This document shows positions 22,818-32,819 of a stretch of DNA of 64,000 bases, one piece after another. Made by a program: the position numbers and the translations under genes. Within the stretch, counting starts at the first letter, position 1. Every line of letters starts with the position of its first letter. This DNA comes from Polytrichum commune. Lineage: Eukaryota > Streptophyta > Polytrichopsida > Polytrichales > Polytrichaceae. The notes beneath the pieces were generated by a model. That model saw only the letters and a list, made by a program, of their open reading frames with translations. It was not told the DNA's origin and made no database searches. The stretch is from assembly GCA_950295325.1 (NCBI GenBank), contig OX485807.1, positions 8,399,001 to 8,463,000 of the forward strand. The letters run 5' to 3'.

Positions 22818-23180
22818 GACTTGATATTTCGTGTCACCAATTTCAATTGTTTTCCTCAACACCAATTGTCATAGTGTCACCAGCACTAAATGCTAACTCA
22901 ACACTATTTGTCAGTCCTTGTAAATTTTTGGGGGGATCATAGATTCACACTGTTACAATTACTGTCACCTCACCAAGTGTGTTTTCCATCCAGATTTCAA
23001 TCATCCATGACAATAGCTCATCACAAGTTGCTGAGAAGAGAACGTGGGGTTCCGGGCCCAATGGATGAACTCATGTCCATCATCCATCCATGACAAAATT
23101 TGTTCAACTTTTATTATTCACAAGAAGCGGCGTCGCCCGAAAAGTCACCACAGGGGCATAAAATACCATATTAATCAGTG
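22818..23180 (+). mobile_element. TA-flanked MITE, diverged 363-bp copy
   Basis: It has TA on both sides (22816-22817 and 23181-23182). The interior follows 20628-20960 closely (GTGTCACC, TTTCAATCATCC, ATCACAAGTT, GATGAACTCAT). The termini are degraded (GACTTGATATTTCGTG and ATTAATCAGTG). Confidence 0.7.
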
Positions 23181-23553
23181 TAGTAGCTGTCGGCTCTCGC
23201 TCGCTGTTGCATTGGTGCGCACCACTTCCAACATGTAAATATATATATAATTACTACTACTCCTCCTCCTCCTCCCACGGCTCCATGAGCGACGAAGCGC
23301 AGGCTGAAATTGCCATAATTCATCAATTCCTTTAAAATGAGATGAGGCTGCGATCGCTTACGATCCACGCGGCCAAGTTGAAAGCGGGAGGTCGCTCGCA
23401 TGGCTCCAAATGAAAGTAGTTGGTCATGGCGGAGGATTTTTTGAGGGCGAGACTTCTGAAGGCCCTGGTCGCCTTGGAATCGGGGCCCATGCCCTCGCAA
23501 AAGGTGTGGAGGAGAAGAAACTGCACAGGAAAAAGGGCTTTTCAAGCTTTCCA

Positions 23554-23587
<34 letters not shown>

Positions 23588-23779
23588 AGCCTGCCCTGTC
23601 TGAACCCGAGGCCATCATCCAAGTTGCAGCCACTACAAACACACCAACCATGGCTATGGCTGGCTGGCTCGCTCGGCCATTCGGGTGTGGCTTCATGTTC
23701 GAATCTTTCTTTCCTTTCTCTTTGCGAGTTTGGTCATTATCTCACAAGCCCCCTTTCGGCCTACTGCACATGGCATTTG
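23181..23779. other. GC-richer stretch with CT microsatellite
   Basis: This region is GC-richer than its surroundings and carries a (CT)n run at about 23559-23585. Overlapping frames of up to 128 aa occur on both strands. None shows a known domain, and the CT run generates poly Ser-Leu. It could be a gene's 5' region, but I see no supported exon. Confidence 0.4.
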
Positions 23780-24165
23780 GTGGAAGATGAGGTAGATGGG
23801 CCTTAAATGGTTACTTTTCCGACGAGCCCCACTTCTCCTAGGGATAAATGTGAAACACACAATTAGTATGAGGAGGTGGCCATTTGCATCCCGTGGCCAC
23901 TTTCCTCATGATGTTTGGAGCTCATATGAACATCTTAGTCAATACCTAAGCGAAGACTATTGTGCTCATTGAATCCTTGTATAGGTCCTCCCCCCCTCCC
24001 CCCTCCCCCCCAAATTATGTTGATTGTTGAGCTTACAATGGTATATTGTATTTTTAACGCGTAGTCCAATCTTTTATAAACACACTTTTTCTTGGTATTT
24101 GTTATTGGATGCATGTCAAACCACATACCACTCACTTGTATGTGTCCTAATAAGAAAAGTGTCAC
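23780..24165 (+). repeat. dispersed repeat family D, copy 3
   Basis: This is a direct match to 17935-18335 with an expanded C-rich tract at 23986-24010 (CCTCCCCCC type). Non-coding. Confidence 0.7.
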
Positions 24166-24540
24166 CATAGTTATAAGAACTTGGTTTTAGAACTAGGCAA
24201 GTAGGAGGGAGGGAGTTATTACATATGAGGGTACAATACGTCTCATTCACGCGAAGTAAAGGCCTTCAAAAAAAGTGCAGCTCAAATGTTATTATTTCTA
24301 GTTGATTTCACATTGAGTTTAGTTTTATAGACCCAAATCTGTTTAGACCAATCATTTGAGATGAAATGGCCACAAATCTATAGGGGTTAAGGTTTTAAGT
24401 TAGATGGATGAGGGGTACATTCATATGTGATGATTTCCTCTCTCTAGATGAGTGCAACCCTGAGCCTTGACTCAAAAATTTCAATTTTGTGTCACACATT
24501 TGATGTCAGGGTTTGCTACAATAGAGGATTGGCTCAATTT

Positions 24541-24872
24541 TGACAAAAATGAAGAAGGTTTTCTCACAAACTTTGCGTCCATGGCTACATGCCCACCTCT
24601 TTGAGTTGGGCCCCTCCCCCTATCACTTGAGGTGAAAACGCAAGAAACAATATATATGTATAGAAAAATTTGACCCTGAAATTAGCATTTAAAGGCCCGA
24701 ATGAGTCTAGAGAGACCCACTTGAGATGAATAAACTATAACCTATGAGGGTCATGCTTTTACTTGACCCCTTTTACCTTGATAATAGTGGTAAGGGGACC
24801 AACTCAAAGAGGTGGGCGTAATTGCCTTGGCCAAACTTCGCAACCAACCATTTGTCCATTATTACTTCTTTT
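24541..24872. mobile_element. TIR element with near-perfect inner inverted repeat
   Basis: The inner arms CCCACCTCTTTGAGTTGG at 24592-24609 and 24799-24816 are exact reverse complements. Weaker pairing extends outward about 50 bases each side. A diverged copy lies at about 25518-26386 and a fragment at 24300-24430. Non-coding; no target duplication was found. Confidence 0.7.
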
Positions 24873-25249
24873 CGTCTACTTGTTACTAACATTATTGTTT
24901 ACTACCAACTAATGTATCATATTCTTCGGTGTGCATACTAACTACTTATGTTATTTGGATAAAAAGACACTCTCAGTATAATTTTGAAGCAATGCATAAC
25001 TCGAAATGGTAATCCACACTGATTAGGCAAAAAGTGTAGTTTTAATGCATAGTTATTTAGCTATTTAGCGTATCAATAATTACATATTAATGCATTTACA
25101 AATTGTGAAAATAGTAATAGCAACCGTATTTAATATGTAGCTGAATAGATTATAATTATGTAAAGGTATAAGTTCAGAATATGAATACTATGAGTGCAAA
25201 TGACTGTTTTAGTAAGTGATTTGATACAATGGGATATAGGACAATGGGT

Positions 25250-25450
25250 CCCATGCCCACACCCTTCTTAAAATCCTAAAATTTTCTCAAAGTTTGAGCG
25301 GTCTCAAAACTTGTATCCAACTTTCAAATAAGACATTGAAACATGATGAGCTCGTGAGCTTGTAATAGAAAGTGTTCTCAAAGAATGATCGATCCCACGA
25401 TTTTGTCCCTCTTTGGGACTTTATAGATAACTCTATCGTGTGGGCCTTAT
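25250..25450 (+). repeat. dispersed repeat, matches 14880-15090
   Basis: This is the second copy of the repeat described at 14880. It keeps CCTAAAATTTTCTCAAAGTT and CACGATTTTGTCCCTC. Confidence 0.65.
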
Positions 25451-25517
25451 AACTTGTAACTCATTGATACTAGACAATGGATACCACAAACGGTGTAGAG
25501 TTATTGACCAAGGGCTA

Positions 25518-26386
25518 GGGCTAGACACCCATTTCTCAGAGTGGGTCGCCGACCAACATTACCCAAGGTGAAAATGTAGGGACCAGTTTATTCTATTATA
25601 ACTTACATTGACAATTGATCCCCAAATTAGCATGAGAGGCTTCGAATTAGGCTAGATTGAAGATGAAATAACCACAAAATATGGGAACCATGTTTCTACT
25701 AGACTCTCTTTACCTTCGTAACGTTGGTGGGGGCCCAACACAAAGAGGTGGCTTGGGGAGGTCACTAGCGAAAATCGTAGAAACAACGTGATGAAAAATA
25801 AGATCTAATATATTCATTGTAGATAAATTTTTCAAAACCATACATATAATATAGGGGGTATTAAAATAATGAAACATGTTTACATGAAAATATCATCACA
25901 TATAATGGCCCCTTTAATCTACTAGTCAATACATGTAAAAAACGTGACATTAATTACCAGGGGTAGTGGGTCTATGTTAGTGAATGAAAAGAGGTAATTT
26001 TCTGTTGAAAAAGCTTGGATTGATGACTTCGCAAGTTGGTTGGCTTGAACGTTACTGAACCAATGTATCCAATGTGGAGTTAATGTTCTCTACCTACGTA
26101 CCGAAAGAGAAACTTTCAGTGTGTTGTTTGAATTGCAATCTTCTTTCCAATTTTCTTTTGCAGTATAAGTATAATAGGATATTTAAAAATGATTCTATCA
26201 AAAAATTATAAATACTTGGTAAGGTGTATTAAAATACAAGAATATATCTTTATTTTGAAAAATATCATACCTCATAATATTATCTGCAATGTAAATAGCC
26301 CTTGATAAATAAGTCATGAGTGCACGTGTATGCATTAATATAAGAGGGAGTGACCTCCCGGAGAGAGGTGGGTGTCTAGCTTTGGC
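25518..26386. mobile_element. second copy of the 24541 TIR element, interrupted
   Basis: Left arm GCTAGACACCC and right arm GGGTGTCTAGC are exact inverses. The interior follows 24592-24811. The 610-bp CTCGGGG-family element at 25754-26363 is inserted near the right end, duplicating AGAGGTGG. Confidence 0.65.
25754..26363. mobile_element. 610-bp TIR transposon, CTCGGGG family
   Basis: The left end is CTTGGGGAGGTCACTAG, with ACGTG beginning 35 bases in. The right end, reversed, is CTCCGGGAGGTCACTCC, with CACGTG at about the same depth. Perfect 8-bp TSDs AGAGGTGG lie at 25746-25753 and 26364-26371. There is no coding capacity. It sits inside another TIR element. Confidence 0.88.
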
Positions 26387-28469
26387 TACGATCAAGTTAG
26401 TGCCCATTGCAAATAGGAGGAGGGTGACCTCTGGCTTAGACTACACATTAGTGTGTATGCCGCAACGAAGATTTTAAAAAAAAAAAAAAAAACTAGGCAA
26501 ATAGAGTGTGGGCATTTTTAGTTCTAGTTATAACATGAATCCAACAAGATCTTTTCATGAAACATAGGAGAAATGGCCAAGTTTACTGGTGGTGAACCTG
26601 GGTACTTGGCAACTCTTGTACTATAAGGTGCATGGTTCAATTATTTATAATGCATGCTCCAATGCACATGTAGTGTTATCATTTGTTATATTTTAAGACA
26701 TTCTTGTGGTCCTCACATAGAAGAGTCCAAAAATAAATCTCCACAAGAAAGTTGATCACTTTTTGGTAAGATGTCAAGTTGCTTTTAGAACATGATCTAT
26801 ACGATGTTTTCAATATACAAGATTCCTAGGGCGAAATTGACCAAGTTATTATTTGGGCTTCATCATAACATTATTAAGTGGTGTGCGTTCATTCAAGTGG
26901 GCCCTAAGAATATAACCAAGGGATGTCCCAACTTAGTCTAGATTCAAACTTAATCCATGTCTCTTTGCACACTCCTTAACAATGTTATGGTCTTAAGATT
27001 TCTATATATATATATATATATGAAAAAACGTTAAAAATAAATTTGTTACTATTTTTAAATAAGGGAGTTGGTGTACTCATTGTGGCAGTATCGCAACGAA
27101 TTTGGTGTTCTCATTGTCAACATTGTAAAAAAGTATTACGTATTTTCAATCTTTTTAAAAACCCATGGAGACAATTTTTTAGAGCTTTTATTTTGGAATA
27201 TTTTATTAAAAACTACTGCCACGCAAACTCAACCACTAATTATTCATTCTTGCCAAAGATCGCTGCATATAAGTAGACCCACTGTTAGCTAGAATGAACT
27301 TTGCCAAACAAGAACTATTTGTGTGTTAGGTAATCACTCATATTTAACAAACCGTAACTTGTTGTTCAGTTCCGGAAAAAACATTTACTTTGTGGAAATT
27401 TTTGCCATGTGTCGCACACACATTCGTCAAGACACGGTTGAATTTCACGTGGACATTACCTTTTGGCTTGTAACGTCCGGTAGTGCCGCAGCCCGTGCAC
27501 TTGAGATCCCAAGTCGGGCCTCGTGGTTCACGGAGGGACCAATATCAATGATGAGCTAGCTGTGAGCCATGTGTAAAATTTGCACTTGAGCTCTGAGATT
27601 TGCGGTGTCTTCCAGAGCTGCACTCTCTGAAGCTGGCACATAATTTAATACAGCTCAATATATAGTTACAGGTCACGGCTCTAGTATAAATAAGCTCGTC
27701 CTTGAAACTCCTGGCTCACGTTCATCACAACACGAATCGTGGCTCTTATGAAGTCAACACGACATTCACCTTGATCAAGAAGGAAGCAGAAAACATGTTG
27801 GTCTACTTAGTAAGGGTCCAACACAACATAATTTTCGCTGATGAATTGGACAGTTTCGATGTTCCCAAGGTGTTCAGTTAACGGTCGGGTTAAATCATAG
27901 GTTTGACAAGACAGGGGAATTACAGGTATAGGTATAATTCCTGGAGGTGCACAATAAGCCTGCAGGGGAGGAAGTTAAAGTAACTTGGAACACCATGTGA
28001 ATGGACCACCGAAAGCTTCCAACCTGCATGGGGCCAATGTGGACCGACTTTTGGAGTGGGTCCCAGTGTAAGTTGGCAAAGTACCATACCAGCAAACACA
28101 GAATTCATGTAGCCTTTACATTGGTATTCCTTTATTTATATGAATAAAACAAATAAACAAATAAACAAATAAATAAATCTATCTTTTGTCTGTGGATTCT
28201 TTCACCCGCAGCTTGTGCATGATGTCAATTGTTCCATGACATGTGATACAAAATATCCACCAAGGCCTTGGCGTCACCTGGTTGTTTACTACCCGGCAAA
28301 TCAGTTGTACACTCCAGACGTCAGATTTTTATGGGCTGCCGTGTCAATGCATGCTGTGGCCTTCTTTGTTTGACCATCATTGTGTCTGGAGGGGGGGAGG
28401 TCTTCTGCTTGAGTAGTTATAACTTAAACCTTCTGCTTACAGAAGACGTTGGAGATTATGGATTGGGGT
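26387..28469. other. no gene; microsatellites and hairpin fragment
   Basis: It includes a TA run at about 27002-27021 and an AAAYAAAT-type run at 28144-28180. A CATAACATTATTAAG fragment at 26868-26918 matches the hairpin at 55842. A weak GGTTCAA B-box-like motif lies near 26635. No exon could be supported. Confidence 0.5.
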
Positions 28470-29130
28470 TGGATTTCCTGATGAGTCGTTGATAACTAAT
28501 AAACTAACATTTAACAGCTTGATGAATAATGGAATCTTCTCAAGTCAATATGTATTGTGCCTTCAAAGACAGTCACAATTACTTGCAAATTACAACGTGC
28601 CGTACACATGATTAGCGAAGATGATGGTCCATAGATCGAATTACTGCAAAAGATCAGAGCTTTCATTCATGTAAGGTAACTACCGAGAAGAGATTTATAG
28701 GGATCAGAATCGAATTTCCTGATGATGCTTAGCAGTCTAACACTAACAACTAGTTGGAATCTCCTTAATTACATTTGTGCCTTCAAAGACAATCACAATT
28801 ACCTAGCTAGTGCATTCACATGGTTAGTGAGGATCACGTCCGTAGATCAGGTTACTGCCAAAGATTTTCAGAGCTTCCAATAATGTGCAGTAACTACTGA
28901 GAAGAGATTATAGATCAGGATTCAATAATTTCCTGATAATTCATGATGCTTAACACTAACGCTATCGACCTTCTTGCATTTTCGCCTTCACAGACAAGCA
29001 CACAATTACCTGCAGATTAGTATGCAGCACGAAATTAGATTTTAGTCACATGGTTAGTCATGAAGACGTGATCAGTAGATCAGGTTACTGCAAAAGATCG
29101 TCCGAGCTTCTAATACTTACCGAGCAGCAG
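28470..29130 (+). repeat. degenerate tandem repeat, about 205 bp x 3
   Basis: Three consecutive units share TGCCTTCAAAGACA(A/G)TCACAATTACCT, CACATGGTTAGTGA and GTAGATCAGGTTACTGC, then GAGCTTCTAAT and a TTTCCTGATG border. The units begin near 28470, 28715 and 28945. Non-coding. Confidence 0.7.
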
Positions 29131-30160
29131 AGCTACCTCACTTAGCTTAGATTCAAAGTTATCATCTTCAGAGGAATCGATTAGGTAGTCGTTTGAGAAG
29201 ATTCTTGTGGATCTACTTGTTAACTTAGTTTGCTAAAACTTATAATTTGGAAGAAACAGTTTCACATTGGGTCACAGTCAACCGTGAATTGCTTGCCGAA
29301 TTCGGCCACTTTTTATTGGAATAACTACATACCTGGGAAGTACATATTATATGGGATGCTACGGTAAATTACGTGTTACGGTACATCGTGATGAGTACTT
29401 GGGTATGATTCACTAGAGTGTGGACAGGAAGAAATTAAAGGTGGAACGAACGTAACTTAATGAAGTCGGAAAAGGCTTGATCGAACGCTTGGAGTGGTGC
29501 CGCATGTAATAAGGTTATGTACGTATGTGCCGCCCACAGGCCGAGTGGCCGCCCAAGAGGTGGGGTCGTCGACCCTACCCTGCAGCAGCATCATGGATTC
29601 TTCTGCTCACTCCAATTTTCTTGCTACATGGCACCCACCGATTGCCCCTCCCGGCCCTCCTGCTCCGAAGATCTCTAACTTGTTGGCCTTTATATGACAC
29701 ACGGCCGGCAAACAGTTCTCATGTAAATACTGTTCTCCCACTGCAAGCAGACATAAACGCTCCATCTTTCGATCGGAACCTCCACGCTCACAGTGGTGTA
29801 GCCATTTTGTGTGGTTCTTGTTGATGTTCTCTTCGTTGCTGTCGTTGTTATCCAACTTGTTGTTGCAGTAGTTGTTGTCGTTGTAGATTTTCTTCTTCTA
29901 CTTAATTTTGTGGTCAAGGTTTCTGTATATTCTGAGAGCCACACTTGTAGCACACCGAAGTCGCCAAGCCCAGCCTTCGGTGGTGAATTCTCGTTTCAGT
30001 AGTGTGTAATTGATCAGTCACAAGAAGTTCTTGCTAGTTGTATCGGACGAGACTACCTACCCCAGTTTTTGGAAGGAGGGCCTTGAAGGTCGATCAAGTG
30101 CACAACTCGATTCTTGTCACTGTTTGAGCTTTATCATCGACACTGCTGACGAGAGCAGCC
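29131..30160. promoter_or_regulatory. upstream region of the HMA gene
   Basis: About 1 kb lies between the tandem repeat and the first usable ATG of the HMA gene. It holds only unsupported short frames, so it probably contains the promoter and 5' untranslated region. No single core promoter element can be named with confidence. Confidence 0.4.
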
Positions 30161-32561
30161 ATGACAAGCCTGTTGAGCATGGAAGATGTAAGTGCCAATC
30201 GTCCCTGAGTCTCTAGTGTGTTGAACTATGGAAATAAGTATAAAAATTCTCTTAAGCATGCAAACCAAGTGCAAGTTGCAGGAAACCTAGAAGGACTGGA
30301 GAGGCTTGAAGATCGATGGGTTTTCAAGTTTTCGGTAGTATATGCGAGGATGTAAATCTCCTCCTTTCTATCATGCACATTCGTCTCCCCTACCTCGAAG
30401 ATGGAAACCCTCACAAGAAACAATTGGGACCCATTCGGTCAAGGTAGGTTGAGAAAGATGTGTTGTGCAACGAAGTAGCGGTGCTGCATGTGGTTGTTGG
30501 TCATGGCGAACGCGGTTGCTGGATGTAGTAACCATGGGTTTGTTTCTGGGCACGTTTTGATGTGTGGGAATATATACCGCCTTTCTATCATGCACTGTCA
30601 TGTCCCCTACCTCGAAGATGGACACCCTCAGAAGAAGCATTTGGGACTCTTTTGGTCAGGGTAGGTTGAGAGAGAATTTCTATGCAACGAGAGTGGGGCA
30701 TGTTCTTGTTGGTCATGGCGAACGCCGTTGCTGGATGTAGTAACCTTGGGTTTGGATTTGGGCATGTTTTTGATGTGTTGGATGCTTTTATGGTTTTGGG
30801 TGCAGTTGTTCTATGGGCCGCGAGAGCCCACTTGGATTCTGCCATCGCGTGACGAGACTCCTCGTCGCCCCTTCTACAAGGAGCGCGAGATCGCATCCCC
30901 TCGTCGCGTGTACCGACCCCAGCCTCCTCCAATGCGGTATGACCCACGGCCGATGTACGATGAGCCCCCACGGCGCCCTCTGGTGACCGAGCGTCTTCAA
31001 CCCGGCCTCCAACCTAAGATGCACACTGTGCCCGAGGTACCTCTTCGCACCGTCAACGAGGTACGCGAAGTGGTCAACGTGCCTGCGGAGAAGCCACTCA
31101 TCCCCGGGCCTCCACCGCCTACCCAAGTCATCGTGGAAAAGAAGATTGCCCCCAGCCCTAAGCGCCATTACGTTCCACCTGTAAGTCCACATGTTAATTT
31201 CTCCAGAACTCTCCCATAATTGTTTCCATTGTATTGATTATAGGGCAATTACAATTCTTCATTTGTGGGGTTTTCTTGGATATACATCAGAAGTACCCTT
31301 GTTGAGAAGAACTGTGAATCTGTGAATTGTGGCAGCCAATCGAATTGAAGGTACCCATGTGCTGCGAGAAATGCGTGAAGAAGGTCAAGGACAAAATTCA
31401 GGAGTTGCCAGGTACCGGTCTTTACTCTCTTCTACTCTCGCTGCGAAAGAGCACCATAGGAAATGATTGTGAGGAGAAATATTAAATGCCTACTTATCGG
31501 TCCTTCTATTGATGACATTTTGCATCCACATTTTGCAAGTGCCGAATTGTTCATGGTATCTATCCCTACACTCGTAGAATTTGTCCCACAAACTTCAATG
31601 TGAAGCAGACATCGAATAGGGTCTCAATAATTCGGCTGTGGAAAACATCGTTTCTACAGAAACCACTCTCCACCATTCACGAGAGGCGGTCAGACTAGTT
31701 TTGTGCTTGAAGGCAAGGCATATGTACAAACTGGAGCAACTTTGTGCTCACAGAATTCTCATTCCGGGATGAAGAGAGCTGGAAGAAATTTCTCCTAGAT
31801 TGTCAGAAAACCAAACCACCCAACACGTGCAAAGTTGAATTAGCTGGATGTGGATGTGACATTAATGGTTTCTGGGTTACAATGTTGCAGGTGTGGTGGA
31901 TGTTGTCACGGATCAGTACCACCAGAAGGTGATTGTGACCGGCAATGTGGACCCAGAGCGATTGTTGGAGCGGGTGAAGCGAGTGAAGAAGCGGTCCGTG
32001 TTCTGGGACCTGAACGTAGACTACACGCAGGCTTACATTGCTCGTAAGATTGAAGATGCCAAAGCTGAGGAAGTGAGGGCTAAGGTTGCACAGGCTGAAG
32101 CTGCCAAAGCCCAAGCCCATGCTAAAGCCGAAGCTCAAGCACAAGCCCAGGCCCAAGCACAAGCACAAGCCCATGCTGTCCAAGCTGCTCAAGCCAAGGC
32201 TATGGTGGCCCCGGGACCCGAAGTGGTGGTGAAGCTCCCCCAGGAGGTGAACGGCCCCAAGGTCACGGTTATTCTGCCTGCCGACCAGGAGAAGAACATG
32301 CCGTATGAGGTGCAGTCCCGCGTGCACAGCCAGCGGTATGTGAGCCCACCCAAAGCCTACAGACAGGAGTTTATGTACAACGGTGGGCCGGAGCACATGC
32401 GTGGCGAGCGGATGCCTCCTCCTCCTTCTACTCGTGGTGACTCTTACTATGGCATGCCCCATGGGGATATGCGGAGGTCGGAGCATGACAATTACTACGG
32501 TGGAGAGCAGCAGATGCGGCCTCAGCCTTACAAACCTTACCAGCACCGGGCCGTCTACTAA
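30161..32561 (+). CDS. heavy-metal-associated (HMA) domain protein, HPP/HIPP-like
   Basis: A four-exon model reads cleanly: 30161-30187, 30806-31180, 31336-31411 and 31891-32561. The junctions are GAT|GTAAGT...TGCAG, CCT|GTAAGT...GGCAG and CAG|GTACCG...TTGCAG, and phases agree, giving 382 aa. A second in-frame ATG at 30179 would give 376. Residues 10-134 are Pro/Arg-rich. Residues 135 to about 200 form an HMA fold starting IELKVPMCCEKCVKKV, with the metal-binding pair C144 and C147 (CEKC). A charged helix and an Ala/Gln/His-rich tract follow, then a Tyr/Pro/Met-rich tail ending HRAVY. HMA proteins of plants bind or carry soft metal ions or act as protein partners. The tail lacks a CaaX box, so this is not a prenylated HIPP by motif. 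Exons are GC-richer than the surroundings. An AATAAA lies at 32778. Confidence 0.88.
30365..30785 (+). repeat. tandem duplication inside intron 1 of the HMA gene
   Basis: Two units of about 205-215 bp (30365-30580 and 30581-30785) share TTTCTATCATGCAC, CCCCTACCTCGAAGATGGA, GTCATGGCGAACGC and TTGCTGGATGTAGTAACC. The second unit ends just before the intron 1 acceptor. Confidence 0.85.
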
Positions 32562-32777
32562 ATTTTTGACCGTCCCTTTGTACAGTAAATTGGATGTAGC
32601 GTAGGATCAAGAGGTATAGAGAATGAGAGAAAGAGAGAGAGAAAGAAAAAGAGAGAGCCGGTGACTCGATCGCGCGGTGTCTCGCCAATTTTGTCACTGC
32701 TCGTTGTTGAGTGTCCGTGTCGGTCACACATGTGGCGTGCACATGTGAAGTGAACTTGGTACCTTAAGAATTTTTTA

Positions 32778-32783
32778 AATAAA
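32778..32783 (+). terminator. poly(A) signal AATAAA of the HMA gene
   Basis: It lies about 215 bases after the stop codon, followed by T-rich sequence. A GA-rich microsatellite at about 32615-32657 lies in the same 3' untranslated stretch. Confidence 0.55.
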
Positions 32784-32819
32784 AGTTTTGTATATTTTTG
32801 TACAGAGATTGTGGGATTC

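Noticed and set aside
23410-23806. Overlapping 126-128 aa plus-strand frames
   Set aside because: Both run through a CT microsatellite in different frames, giving Ser-Leu repeats, and no known domain is present.
26578-26690. Possible tRNA-derived SINE
   Set aside because: Only a weak GGTTCAA motif was seen, with no convincing A box or tail, so it is mentioned only in passing.
30728-30805. N-terminal extension of the HMA exon 2 frame from an ATG at 30728
   Set aside because: The extension is intron sequence read through the acceptor TGCAG at 30801-30805. A phase-matched first exon with a strong GTAAGT donor exists at 30161-30187.
31803-32546. 247-aa minus-strand frame opposite HMA exon 4
   Set aside because: It is an antisense shadow of a GC-rich repetitive exon. 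The plus strand carries the HMA domain and splice sites.
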